DNA of 64,000 bases from Clostridium sp. DL-VIII (GCF_000230835.1 NZ_CM001240.1:1372501-1436500), one strand, 5' to 3'. Counted from the first letter of the stretch, positions 37,029 through 46,259 are shown. Translations and numbers: made by a program. The notes: a model not told the origin generated them from the letters alone.

Positions 37029-38510
37029 ATGGGAGAGATTCATAAACTAAGGGTAAAGTCACCATATAAGTTAATGAAAATAGTAGATATAAAAATCGAG
37101 AATAAGCCTAATGAACATGGTTATCTATACTTAAAATGTTTAATAGATGAAAGTATAAATTTTGATTCTGCTATAAAAGCTTCCACAGAAGATGAAATAT
37201 GTGTTTATGAGGAAACAGAAAATACAAAGGATGAAGAAACCGTTGATATAAACGAAGTTGATGAAAATAACAGCACAAGATTATTTTATGGAATAGTTAA
37301 AAGTGTTAAAACAACAAATGTAAATTCTGTTTATTATTTAGAAATTCAAGCCTTAACTTCAAGCTCAAAACTAGACATAAAGAAAAATAGCAGATCCTTT
37401 CAAAATGTTAATATGACCTATGATGCTGTTATAGGAAAAATATTAGAAGATTACTCAGGTTTCTCCTTCAGTCAGAATGTAGGAAATGGAGAAAAAATTA
37501 ATAAGCCATTATTTCAATATAAAGAAACAGACTGGGAGTTTTTAAAGAGAATTGTCAGTGAATTAAATTCAGAACTATACTGTAATATAATAAATTTAAA
37601 CTGCATGTTTAATTTTGGAATTGTCAATAATCAAAGCTATGAATTAGACGATAATATAGATTATGATGTCTATAAAGATATTAAGGGATTTCATGAAGCA
37701 GGAGGATATGATGCAGGCTATGATGATACAGATTTCTTTTATTATGAAATAGAGAAAAAAGATATTTTTGAAATAGGCTCAAAAATTAATTATAAGCAAA
37801 AGGATTTATATGTCAGAGAATATGAAGCCTATAGAGATAAAGAAGAAATCTTTTATAAGTACAAGCTATGCAGAAAAGATGGAGTTTGGCAAAGGATAAT
37901 TTACAATAAACTCCTAAAAGGAGCAACTTTAGAAGGTAAAGTCATTGCAACACAAAAGGAGCAGGTAAAGCTTAATTTAAACATAGATGAAAATCAAGAT
38001 AAAGGTACAGCCTACTGGTTTGATTATGCCCCACCTTCAGTAAACATAATGTATTCAATGCCATTAGTTGGAGAAAGTGCAAGGCTTTATTTCCCAAATG
38101 AAGAGACTGAAAATCCAATAGTTACAGGCTGCGTAAGGAAAAATGGAGATAGCTGCAAACAAACAGCAGATCCAGAAAATAAATACTTTCAGACTGAAAG
38201 GGGAAATGAAATAGCAATGCTTCCAGAAGAATTGAGTATAAAGGCTGGAAATAGAAAAAATATGAGCATAAGCTTTGATGACAAAAAAGGAGTTCATATT
38301 AAAAGTCCAAAGAAACTAAGCTTAAATGCAGACGGAGAAATAACAATCAAAACACAAAAAAGAGTAAAAATAAAAGCTCAAAGTCAGATATTGCTGATGA
38401 AAAGAAATAACTCACATAAAGTTTCAATAGAAGGTGATTTCTATATCAAAGGAAATAATGTAATAATGGACGGAAGCAGTAGAGAAACTTATGTTTCTCT
38501 TGAAGAATGA
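37029..38510 (+). CDS. VgrG-like spike protein 2 (parental copy of the truncated repeats)
   Basis: 493 aa. The layout is as in VgrG-like protein 1: an N-terminal gp27-like domain with FQYKETDWEFLKRIVSELN, an acidic insertion (ENTKDEETVDINEVDENN) near residue 75, an OB-fold (LKGATLEGKVIATQKEQVKLNLNIDE ... MYSMPLVGESARLYFPNEE), and a C-terminal beta-helix (MLPEELSIKAGNRKNMSISF ... LNADGEITIKTQKRVKIKAQ). Its 3' portion reappears at 43655-44713 and 46660-47025, each time directly before a cell-wall-repeat effector. A GGGGAGG site at its end serves the effector. Confidence 0.87.
   Translation: MGEIHKLRVKSPYKLMKIVDIKIENKPNEHGYLYLKCLIDESINFDSAIKASTEDEICVYEETENTKDEETVDINEVDENNSTRLFYGIVKSVKTTNVNSVYYLEIQALTSSSKLDIKKNSRSFQNVNMTYDAVIGKILEDYSGFSFSQNVGNGEKINKPLFQYKETDWEFLKRIVSELNSELYCNIINLNCMFNFGIVNNQSYELDDNIDYDVYKDIKGFHEAGGYDAGYDDTDFFYYEIEKKDIFEIGSKINYKQKDLYVREYEAYRDKEEIFYKYKLCRKDGVWQRIIYNKLLKGATLEGKVIATQKEQVKLNLNIDENQDKGTAYWFDYAPPSVNIMYSMPLVGESARLYFPNEETENPIVTGCVRKNGDSCKQTADPENKYFQTERGNEIAMLPEELSIKAGNRKNMSISFDDKKGVHIKSPKKLSLNADGEITIKTQKRVKIKAQSQILLMKRNNSHKVSIEGDFYIKGNNVIMDGSSRETYVSLEE
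38143..38510 (+). repeat. vgrG 3'-end direct repeat, unit 1
   Basis: The last 368 nt of vgrG2 are nearly identical to 44346-44713 and 46658-47025, all three ending with the stop codon and followed by GGGGAGGATAGAT or GGGGAGGGATAG and an effector start. The long homology offers a recombination substrate for exchanging the effector behind vgrG. Confidence 0.9.
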
Positions 38511-38530
38511 GGGGAGGATAGATAATATAT

Positions 38531-40069
38531 ATGAGCGAATGGGTAAAAGACAATGGAAGCTATTATTATTACTATTCTGATGGTACAATGGCTACAGGGT
38601 GGCAGGAACTAGATGGTTACTGGTACTATTTTTATGATGATGGATCGATGACCTGGAGCAACGAAGTTGATGGATATTATCTAGGTCCTGATGGGCGAAT
38701 GGTAACAAGTGAAGGATGGGTAAATACTAAAGAGGACAATAGCGGTACCTGGTATTATGTAGGAGGCTCTAATGGAGAAGTGGTCAAGGGGTGGAATAGG
38801 ATAGACGGTGATTTCTACTATTTCAATTATCCTGGTGGATCTATGACATGGGATAATACAATTGATGGATTTTATTTAGATAATAGTGGTAAAATGGTCA
38901 GTGGTACAGGCTGGCTGCAAGATGGAATCACTAAAGATTGGTATTATTTTTCAGATGGAGAAATGCAAAGTAATGATACAGAAGATGGATATCATTTAAA
39001 TTCTAGTGGAAAAATGGTTACAGGAACAGGATGGGATCCTGTAGATAGCTGGTGGTATTATCTTGATGACACTGGAAAGGTTGTAACAGGTTGGCTTTAT
39101 GATCAAGGCAATTGGTATTATTTGTATCCACAAGGATCTATGGCAGAGGGATGGATTCAAGTTAATGGTGAGTGGTATTATTTAAATTCTAGTGGCGAAA
39201 TGGAAACAGGATGGGTACAAGACAATGGTAATTGGTATTATTTAAATTCTAGTGGTGAAATGGAAACAGGATGGATAAAAGATGCTGGAAGCTGGTACTA
39301 TTTGAATGATGATGGTTCCATGGCAAAGGATACCACAATCGATAGATATTATTTAGATGCAACTGGCAAATGGATACCTAATTTTGTTCCAGAAAATCTA
39401 AGTTCTACTCAGAAAGATGCAAAGGAACTTTTGGATAACCAGACAGCTGTATCATTAACTCAATCTGATGAAACAAAAGATGCTTTTGCAGCAATGAATT
39501 TTGAAAAGGATGAAAATGGAGTTTATCACGCTAGTCAACCAGATTGTTGGCAATACATAGGAGGCTATTGTGATTTTTATGATTACGTATTTAATGCAGC
39601 GACAAGTATGAATAAGTTAAAATATCCGTTTAAAGTGGGGGACATAGAGTATATAATTTGGATGTGGAAAGGCGATTATTTAAATTTGGGTGCTGGTGGA
39701 GAAGTTGGAATATATGACAATGAACACAGTATACCATCAGTGGACATTGCTGGTATAAATACACCGTCAATCGATAATATTCCAGGGCTATATGAACCTT
39801 CAAAGGATAATGTCCTAAATATGACTTTACATGCAAGTATAGATGGTATAACAACTATTTTTGATTGGGATCCAGGAGAACCAAACTGGTGGATTACAGG
39901 ATGGAATCCCAAATTTCAAAATATAGCTCAAGAAAATATAGTACTTTCAGGTACAATAGATTTTTCTGGTTATGATGATTTATGGGAAGAGTTTTATGAT
40001 GAATATGAAAAAGATGAGTATTTAACTTTTAATACAGATACACATATTGTAGATTTTGAATGGCAATAA
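38531..40069 (+). CDS. Cell-wall-repeat effector 1 with DUF4474-like C-terminal domain
   Basis: 512 aa, no signal peptide. Residues 1-285 are choline-binding-type repeats of about 20 residues (GWxQxNGxWYYLNSSGxMxTGW, more than ten units). A short linker leads to a C-terminal domain (about 295-512) with DCWQYIGGYCDFYDYVF, YIIWMWKGDYLNLGAGGEVGIY and WWITGWNPKF, the pattern I know from DUF4474. It starts 20 nt after vgrG2. Three related lipoprotein genes follow, probable immunity proteins. The C-terminal activity is unknown. Confidence 0.82.
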   Translation: MSEWVKDNGSYYYYYSDGTMATGWQELDGYWYYFYDDGSMTWSNEVDGYYLGPDGRMVTSEGWVNTKEDNSGTWYYVGGSNGEVVKGWNRIDGDFYYFNYPGGSMTWDNTIDGFYLDNSGKMVSGTGWLQDGITKDWYYFSDGEMQSNDTEDGYHLNSSGKMVTGTGWDPVDSWWYYLDDTGKVVTGWLYDQGNWYYLYPQGSMAEGWIQVNGEWYYLNSSGEMETGWVQDNGNWYYLNSSGEMETGWIKDAGSWYYLNDDGSMAKDTTIDRYYLDATGKWIPNFVPENLSSTQKDAKELLDNQTAVSLTQSDETKDAFAAMNFEKDENGVYHASQPDCWQYIGGYCDFYDYVFNAATSMNKLKYPFKVGDIEYIIWMWKGDYLNLGAGGEVGIYDNEHSIPSVDIAGINTPSIDNIPGLYEPSKDNVLNMTLHASIDGITTIFDWDPGEPNWWITGWNPKFQNIAQENIVLSGTIDFSGYDDLWEEFYDEYEKDEYLTFNTDTHIVDFEWQ

Positions 40070-40091
40070 ATGTTGAAGGTATGGTGATATT

Positions 40092-40655
40092 ATGAAGAAA
40101 AAAAACAAAATATATATTTTAGGTAAGCTCATGTTGATAATAACAATGATTTTAGGATTAACTTCATGTTCTTTGCCAATACCGCCACAATTTATGTACA
40201 GTCCTCCCAATGAAGAGCAACAGGTAGAACAACAGGAAAAATTAGTGCTTGATACAATAAATAAAAGAGATGTTTCAGCAATAAAAAGTTTATTTTCCAA
40301 AAGTGCTCTTACCCAAATAGATGATATTGATGGGAATCTTAAGGAATTCTTTAATTTTTATTCTGGAGAATATGTTTCCAGCAAATATAGTTGTCCAATA
40401 GATGATAATTTTGAAAACGGAAATCATAAAAAATCTTTTTATTTGATTATTTCTATTACCACTGATAAGGACTCGTATGTAATAGCTTGCACTGATGTAA
40501 TTAGCAGCCCAAAGAATCCGGATGATGTTGGAATTTGCCAACTTAAAATTATACGTGATGCTGACGCTGATTCATCATATGCTTGGCATCATAGTGGCAG
40601 TAAGGATGTTCCTGAAGTAAAATGCTTTTATAAAAATGATGAAAAAGAGCAGTAG
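40092..40655 (+). CDS. Lipoprotein, candidate immunity protein A1
   Basis: 187 aa. A lipoprotein signal peptide (KKKNKIYILGKLMLIITMILGLTSC, lipobox LTSC) is followed by a proline-rich linker (IPPQFMYSPP) and an alpha/beta domain with LDTINKRDVSAIKSLFS, LKEFFNFYSGEYVSSK and an ending VKCFYKNDEKEQ. It is the first of three tandem paralogues behind effector 1. Anchoring outside the membrane would suit neutralising a wall-acting toxin. Immunity is inferred from arrangement. Confidence 0.78.
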   Translation: MKKKNKIYILGKLMLIITMILGLTSCSLPIPPQFMYSPPNEEQQVEQQEKLVLDTINKRDVSAIKSLFSKSALTQIDDIDGNLKEFFNFYSGEYVSSKYSCPIDDNFENGNHKKSFYLIISITTDKDSYVIACTDVISSPKNPDDVGICQLKIIRDADADSSYAWHHSGSKDVPEVKCFYKNDEKEQ

Positions 40656-40660
40656 ACAAA

Positions 40661-41254
40661 GTGAAATTAGAAAGATTTTTATTAAATAAGCTAAAAAGAA
40701 AAATATCTGTTTTATGTAAATTTATATTGATTATAACAATTGCTTTAGGATTAACTTCATGCTCTTTGCTAATGCAGCCACCATTTATGTATAGTCCACC
40801 TGATGAAAAGCAGCAAATTGAACAACAAGAAAAATTAGTGCTTGATACAATAAATTCAAGAGATATTTCTGCTATTAAAGGATTATTTTCAAAAAATGCT
40901 ATTTCTCAAATAGATGATATTGATGGAAAGCTTAAAGAATTTCTTGATTTCTATTCGGGAGAATATGTTTCAAGTAAAGATGGTAGTTCAATAGATGACA
41001 TATATGAAAATGGAAATCACAAAAAGACTTTTGATTTACTCATTACTATTACTACTGATAAAGATTTGTATTTAATATCCTGTACTGATGTGGTTAGTAA
41101 TCCAAAGAATTTAGATGATGTAGGAATTAGTCAGCTTGAAATTATACATAAAGCGAGTGCAAATTTATCATCTGCTTGGCACAGTGTAAGTAAGGATGTT
41201 CCAGAAATAAAATGTTTTTATGAAAATGATGAAAAGGGACAGCAGACCAAATGA
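40661..41254 (+). CDS. Lipoprotein, candidate immunity protein A2
   Basis: 197 aa paralogue of the preceding gene, GTG start, with a signal peptide ending in lipobox LTSC. The same domain follows (LDTINSRDISAIKGLFS, LKEFLDFYSGEYVSSKD, DVPEIKCFYENDEKG). Identity to A1 is roughly 65-70% by eye. The next copy overlaps its stop (ATGA). Tandem immunity paralogues often protect against variants of one toxin. Confidence 0.78.
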   Translation: MKLERFLLNKLKRKISVLCKFILIITIALGLTSCSLLMQPPFMYSPPDEKQQIEQQEKLVLDTINSRDISAIKGLFSKNAISQIDDIDGKLKEFLDFYSGEYVSSKDGSSIDDIYENGNHKKTFDLLITITTDKDLYLISCTDVVSNPKNLDDVGISQLEIIHKASANLSSAWHSVSKDVPEIKCFYENDEKGQQTK

Positions 41255-41817
41255 AGTCAGAAAGATTTTTGTTAAGTAAACTAAAAAGAGAAATATTTGT
41301 TATATATAAGTTTATGTTGATTATAACAATGGTTTTGGGATTAACTTCATGTTCTTTACCAATATAGCTACCATTTATATATAGTCCACCAAATGAAGAG
41401 TAGCAAGTTGAACAACAAGAAAAATTAGTGCTTGATACTATAAACACCAGAGATATTTCAAAGATCAAAGGATTATTTTCAAAAAATGCTCTTGGAAAAA
41501 TAGATAACATTGATGGAAAGCTTAAAGAATTTCTTGATTTTTATTCTGGAGAATATGTTTCAAGCAAATACAGTTGCTCAATAGGAGATAAATTTGAAAA
41601 TGGTGATCACGAAAAGTCTTTCTATTTTAGTATAGCTATTATGAATGATAAAGATACATATGTAATAGCTTGTACTGATGTGGTTAGTAGTGAAAAGAAT
41701 CCTAATGATATAGGAATTTGTCGGCTTGCGATTATTCGTAAAGAGGATGCAAATTCAGCATCTGCTTGGCATAGTGGCAGTGATGATATATTCGAAATAA
41801 AATGCTTCTATAAATAA
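41251..41817 (+). pseudogene. Third lipoprotein immunity paralogue with two in-frame amber stops
   Basis: Read from ATG 41251 the frame encodes a third copy of the A1/A2 lipoprotein (signal peptide ending LTSC at about codon 34), but TAG codons interrupt at 41365-41367 and 41401-41403. Comparison with A2 shows CAG at both places, so each stop is a C-to-T change. Downstream the domain is intact to the natural stop (SAWHSGSDDIFEIKCFYK). A shorter internal start at 41428 would give a 129-aa protein without a signal peptide. Confidence 0.8.
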
Positions 41818-41950
41818 AGATTACAAAAGTATGCTAGGGGCAGACTGAGTGAAAATACAAATAGTTCTATAAAGTGAATTGAAATGTATAAATTAGATAG
41901 ATAATTGATACTAAAAATTGTGACACTTAGGTTATTTATATATTGTAAAT

Positions 41951-42247
41951 AGTAAACGAATTAGAAAGAAAAAAGATATTTATTTAAAAATATTTGCAAT
42001 ATTAATTTCAACTACTGGGATGCTGATGTTTTTATTCAAAGTTATTGGTATAAATGGAGTTTTATTTAGAAATTTATTTTTCATCTGTACCGCAGGATTA
42101 GCAATCGATATGACAGTTATGGCATGGAAAGCAAGAAAAATTCCAGAGAAGAGAGGTGGTGCATATATTTGGTTCGGTACACTTATTTTCTTATGTGTAG
42201 CCTTAATTGCAATTTATATAATGTCAAAAATGGGCGTATACGGATAG
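41951..42247 (+). pseudogene. 5'-truncated copy of the three-helix membrane protein
   Basis: The open frame reads KKDIYLKIFAILISTTGMLMFLFKVIGINGVLFRNLFFI... to MSKMGVYG. It matches the last two thirds of the 116-aa membrane protein at 46256-46606 (GVLFRNLFFI, IPEKR, YxWFGTLIFLC, IAIYIMSK). The first membrane helix and a normal start are missing; ATG 42020 is internal. The 3' flank (GATGAATTATCCATATAT) is also shared with 46612 onward. This looks like a relic immunity gene from a displaced cassette. Confidence 0.7.
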
Positions 42248-42323
42248 ATGAATTATCCATATATGGGGGAGTAAATCGGTTGTGAACTACTGAATAGACA
42301 GTGTTTTACAAGTATAAGTAAAG

Positions 42324-42824
42324 ATGAATATGCAAATAAAGAAGGCAGATGATAATACCAAGAAGAGTCAAGTATTACTTGCGTTAACTAATGTATACAA
42401 CGTTGCTATATCAGAGGATGCCAACGAAGCCAGCAAACATACTGGTGATCCGATTTGGTTCAATAATAAGAGAAAGGCGGAGCACCATGGGATATTAAGT
42501 TACAAAAAAAATTGGGTGAATGCTATGCCTAATACACTCTATCTTGGTCGATCGGGAACATTTGTTGTGTATGGACAAATAATGTGTGCTGATGATCTGG
42601 GAAATTTACACTATGGCTATGTCGGGAATGCAGAGAATTTCACTGTTGAATTTTTGAGTCTAGCAGCCGGAGCAGCTAATATACGTGATAATAGCAAAGT
42701 TTCCTTACCAGAAGCATTAGAAGAAGCTCAGAATCAGAATGCAGGACCACCGGGTTATTGTGATAAGAAAGGCGATAACGATTGGATAAGAGAAGGATAT
42801 GCGTGGGCAAATTCTGTCTGGTAA
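42324..42824 (+). CDS. Orphan toxin module resembling bacterial toxin 44
   Basis: 166 aa with no carrier domain. IWFNNKRKAEHHGILSYKKNW, DDLGNLHYGYVGNAENFTVEFLSLAAGAAN and the ending GDNDWIREGYAWANSVW follow the pattern of the polymorphic 'toxin 44' C-terminal domain (WF...DyK...GNfnyGatG...D...I..Gy). The conserved Asp and Gly residues at the end are present. ATG 42324 lacks a good SD and upstream codons are closed, so it is probably a displaced toxin tip, silent unless recombined behind a carrier. Confidence 0.7.
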   Translation: MNMQIKKADDNTKKSQVLLALTNVYNVAISEDANEASKHTGDPIWFNNKRKAEHHGILSYKKNWVNAMPNTLYLGRSGTFVVYGQIMCADDLGNLHYGYVGNAENFTVEFLSLAAGAANIRDNSKVSLPEALEEAQNQNAGPPGYCDKKGDNDWIREGYAWANSVW

Positions 42825-42855
42825 TTCAATTTAATTATAGAAACGGGGATGTTGA

Positions 42856-43401
42856 ATGTTGAAAATCAATATTGTAAAGAAGGTTTTAGCTATATCTTTA
42901 CTTATATTTTTACTTATATTTTTGGTAATATCACATTTGGATGCTTCCATCTCCATAAATTCTATAAGCGGTAAACCCAAGGTTTATACCAAAGATGAAG
43001 CGTTAAATATGTTTGATGACGAAAGAAAAGAATTTGATGAGATTGCTAAAATACTTTTATCAAATGAATCTTTTTGGCAAAATGTAAAAGACAAGGAAAC
43101 CGGAACTGTAGCAGATATGTATTTCTTGGACGGTGAGGAAAAGAAATATTTCTCGAAGGAAGAGTGGGATAAAATAAACAAATTTTTTAATAACACAAGA
43201 CCATATTCTATTTCACGAAGAGGTGATTCCGTTATAATTTTTGATTATAGAACTAGCGATAAGCAAAAGAATATAGGTATTTATTATTTTAGTAACGCTC
43301 AAACAGATAGGGCTTATTATAGCCAAATGTATCTTCATTTTGATAATATTGACGACCATTGGTATGTAGGATATGGAATAAGTAAAGCATTCACCAAATA
43401 A
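42856..43401 (+). CDS. Membrane-anchored candidate immunity protein for the toxin-44-like module
   Basis: 181 aa. One N-terminal membrane or signal helix (VLAISLLIFLLIFLVISHL) is followed by an exported domain: YTKDEALNMFDDERKEFDEIAKILLSN, DMYFLDGEEKKYFSKEEWDKINKFF, ending YLHFDNIDDHWYVGYGISKAF. The helix-then-strand order is common in immunity proteins. It lies 31 nt behind the toxin module with a GGGGATG site. The assignment is by arrangement; no family recognised. Confidence 0.7.
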   Translation: MLKINIVKKVLAISLLIFLLIFLVISHLDASISINSISGKPKVYTKDEALNMFDDERKEFDEIAKILLSNESFWQNVKDKETGTVADMYFLDGEEKKYFSKEEWDKINKFFNNTRPYSISRRGDSVIIFDYRTSDKQKNIGIYYFSNAQTDRAYYSQMYLHFDNIDDHWYVGYGISKAFTK

Positions 43402-43429
43402 ATCAGTTGTATAGTATGAACGGCAGTGG

Positions 43430-43590
43430 GTAGGTTCCTCACTGCAAAAAGAAATGCAAGCTGACTGCTTAAGAATGGATGAACAAACCTACAGATCAGA
43501 TGTGTTCGAAATGGAACAATAGTGGTACTTTGTGAAGAACAAGACTTACCACATGATAATAATTCTGCAGTAAGTACAACTAAATAATTA
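43430..43590 (+). repeat. Post-immunity spacer repeat, unit 1
   Basis: The stretch CTCACTGCAAAAA ... TGACTGC ... ATAATTCTGCAGTAAGT is shared, with substitutions, with 53800-53960. Both lie right after an immunity gene. It may mark the old right boundary of a cassette. Confidence 0.5.
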
Positions 43591-43614
43591 ATTAAAAGCA
43601 AAATGGCAACATGG

Positions 43615-43641
43615 AAGGAAAACTCCTGTATTTCCTTTTTC
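43615..43641 (+). terminator. Terminator after the toxin-44-like cassette
   Basis: AAGGAAA (43615-43621) pairs with TTTCCTT (43631-43637), followed by a T run, just before the truncated vgrG begins. Confidence 0.6.
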
Positions 43642-43654
43642 ATGTCTAAAATGG

Positions 43655-44713
43655 TACTCAGGTTTCTCCTTCAGTCAGAATGTAGGAAAAGGAGAAAAAA
43701 TTAATAAGCCATTATTTCAATATAAGGAAACAGATTGGGAATTTTTAAAGAGGATTGTCAGTGAATTAAATTCAGAACTATACTGTAATATAATAAATTT
43801 AAACTGCATGTTTAATTTTGGAATTACCGATAATCAAAGCTATGAATTAGAAGATAATATAGATTATGATGTTTATAAAGATATTAAGAGCTTTCATGAA
43901 GCAGGTGGAAGTAATGCAGGCTATGATGATACAGACTTTTTCTATTATGAAATAGAGAAAAAAGATATTTTTGAAATAGGTTCAAAAATTAATTATAAGC
44001 AAAAGAATTTATATGTAAGAGAATATGAAGCTTATAGAGATAAAGAAGAAATCTTTTATAAGTACAAGCTGTGCAGAAAAGATGGAGTATGGCAAAGAAT
44101 AATTTACAATAAACTTCTAAAAGGAGCAACTTTAGAAGGTAAAGTCATTGCAACACAAAAGGAGCAGGTAAAGCTTAATTTAAACATAGACGGAAATCAA
44201 GATAAAGGTACAGCTTACTGGTTTAATTATGCCCCACCTTCAGTAAACATAATGTATTCAATGCCATTAGAAGGAGAAAGTGCAAGGCTTTATTTTCCAA
44301 ATGAAGAAACCGAGACTCCAATAGTTATAGGCTGTGTAAGGAAAAATGGAGATACCTGCACACAAACCTCAGAGCCAGCAAATAGATATTTTCAAACTGA
44401 AAGCGGAAATGAAATAGCAATGCTTCCAGAGGAATTAAGTATAGAAGCTGGAAGCAGAAAAAATATAAGTATAAGCTTTGATGACAAAAAAGGAGTTCAT
44501 ATTAAAAGTCCAAAGAAATTGAAATTAAATGCAGATGGAGAAATAACAATCAAAACACAAAAAAGAGTAAAAATAAAAGCTCAAAGCCAGATATTGCTGA
44601 TGAAGAGAAATAACTCACATAAAGTTTCAATAGAAGGTGATTTCTATATCAAAGGAAATAATGTAATAATGGATGGAAGTAGCAGAGAAGCTTATGCTCC
44701 TTTTGAAGAATGA
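43655..44713 (+). pseudogene. 5'-truncated vgrG2 duplicate (residues 142-493)
   Basis: From TACTCAGGTTTCTCC at 43655 the sequence is collinear with 37452-38510 without indels to the stop codon and encodes YSGFSFSQNVGKGEKINKPLFQYKETDWEFLKR... onward. The first 141 codons are absent and the upstream sequence is unrelated, so this is a recombination remnant. An internal ATG (43808) could give a 301-aa OB-fold/beta-helix piece. About 95% identical to the parent by eye. It carries the effector's ribosome binding site at its end. Confidence 0.88.
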
Positions 44714-44729
44714 GGGGAGGGATAGTAAC

Positions 44730-46259
44730 ATGGATGATAATGAAGCAAGATGGGTAGAAGAAGATGATGGCAGCTATTATTATTACTATTCTGATGGAAC
44801 AATGGCAACAGGTTGGATGCAATGTGGTGATTACTGGTATTACTTTGATGAGAGTGGAAAGATGGCCACAGGCTGGAGAAATATAGATGGTGACACGTAC
44901 TATTTTTATTCTACTGGTGAAATGGCAACAGGTTGGATAGATTCTGGTAACGGTTGGTACTATTTGTATGATAATGGATCCATGGCATGGGGAAGAACAG
45001 TTAATGGATATCTTTTAGATAAGAATGGCAAAATGGTTACAGGGACTGGTTGGGTATATGAAGATGGTGATAATTGGTCCTATTTATATGACAATGGAAC
45101 TATGGCATGGGGGAGAACAGTTGATGGATATTATTTAAATGATAATGGTGATTGGGTAAAAGATAAAGGCTGGAAAACAGAAAAAGACAATAATGGTAAT
45201 GTAACTTACTATTATGTCGATTCTGAAATAGCAGTTACAGGCTGGAAAGAGATAGATAGTAAATGGTATTATTTTGATGAAGATGGAAAAATGAAAACAG
45301 GGTGGATAGAAGACAACGGTAATTGGTATTATTTAAATTCAAGTGGTGCAATGGAAACTGGCCAGAATGATATAGATGGTAACACGTACTATTTCTATTC
45401 TACTGGAGAAATGGCAACCGGTTGGGTACAATATGGTGATAACTGGCATTATTTTTATAAGGATGACAATGGATCTATGGCACATGATACCATGATCGGT
45501 CAATATTATGTAAATGCTAATGGTGACTGGGAACCTAGTGAGGACAATAATACACCTGAAAATATTGATAGCAGTAATTCTCATGAGACAAGTGATGGTG
45601 ATTTAGCTGATGAGGTGAGTAATACGGAAGGAGATAACTCATGGAAGCAAGAGTGTTTAGAACGTGGATGGGGGCCATTAACAAAGGAGGCCTATGATGA
45701 AAAAGTTGCAGAGGCAAAGTCACAGGGAACTTATTTTCAAATTGTACATGCAAATGAATTTGATTGGAGAAATGTAGTTTGGGGAAGCGTAACAGGAGTA
45801 GATACTGTAACTTCGGAGGGAACAATAATTGTATCTTCAGTATCAAAATATATGGCCAAATATGTTTATAATAATAGTGTTTTAACAAATAGCTCAAGTA
45901 GAAAAGAAGCATATAAGAAGATGTTCGATATTGCGAATAGAGCTGATGATATAAGAATGGTTTCTAGAACAATTGATTCTGGAGGGTGGAAGTCGTTAAG
46001 TACAAAAATAGGTGTTGGAGGTACAGTTATCGCTGGAGGAATAAACATTTTCAATGATTTAAATAATACAAATTATGATAATGAAGGCAAAAAGAAAGCG
46101 GTAGTAGTTGATATATCAACTACTTTGGTTTCAACTGGGACTGCTATAGCTATAGCTGCATTCATTCCTGGTGTAGGATGGGCCTTCGCAGTAGGAATTG
46201 CTGCGAATATAGCTATTTCGGCAGCAGGTGAATTTTGGAAGGAGAGTTGGATAGAGTGA
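44730..46259 (+). CDS. Cell-wall-repeat effector 2 with hydrophobic, probably pore-forming C-terminus
   Basis: 509 aa from ATG 44730 (GGGGAGGG upstream). Residues 10-270 are choline-binding-type repeats (GWxxxGDxWYYFDESGKMATGW). A Ser/Asn/Asp linker follows, then a C-terminal domain with KQECLERGWGPLTKEAYDEKVAEA, a Gly-rich middle (KIGVGGTVIAGGINIF) and a hydrophobic end (ISTTLVSTGTAIAIAAFIPGVGWAFAVGIAANIAISAAGEFW) reminiscent of channel-forming bacteriocins. The next gene is a small membrane protein overlapping by 4 nt, as expected for immunity to a membrane toxin. Confidence 0.8.
   Translation: MDDNEARWVEEDDGSYYYYYSDGTMATGWMQCGDYWYYFDESGKMATGWRNIDGDTYYFYSTGEMATGWIDSGNGWYYLYDNGSMAWGRTVNGYLLDKNGKMVTGTGWVYEDGDNWSYLYDNGTMAWGRTVDGYYLNDNGDWVKDKGWKTEKDNNGNVTYYYVDSEIAVTGWKEIDSKWYYFDEDGKMKTGWIEDNGNWYYLNSSGAMETGQNDIDGNTYYFYSTGEMATGWVQYGDNWHYFYKDDNGSMAHDTMIGQYYVNANGDWEPSEDNNTPENIDSSNSHETSDGDLADEVSNTEGDNSWKQECLERGWGPLTKEAYDEKVAEAKSQGTYFQIVHANEFDWRNVVWGSVTGVDTVTSEGTIIVSSVSKYMAKYVYNNSVLTNSSSRKEAYKKMFDIANRADDIRMVSRTIDSGGWKSLSTKIGVGGTVIAGGINIFNDLNNTNYDNEGKKKAVVVDISTTLVSTGTAIAIAAFIPGVGWAFAVGIAANIAISAAGEFWKESWIE

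Noticed and set aside
19203..38510. Interpretation as an ordinary prophage or R-type tailocin
   Set aside because: There are no capsid, terminase, holin, lysin or tape-measure genes, and FHA, PP2C, J and Hsp70 proteins are not phage genes.
44673..44729. Upstream start for effector 2 within the vgrG remnant
   Set aside because: ATG 44730 has GGGGAGGG at the right distance and matches the start position of effectors 1 and 3.
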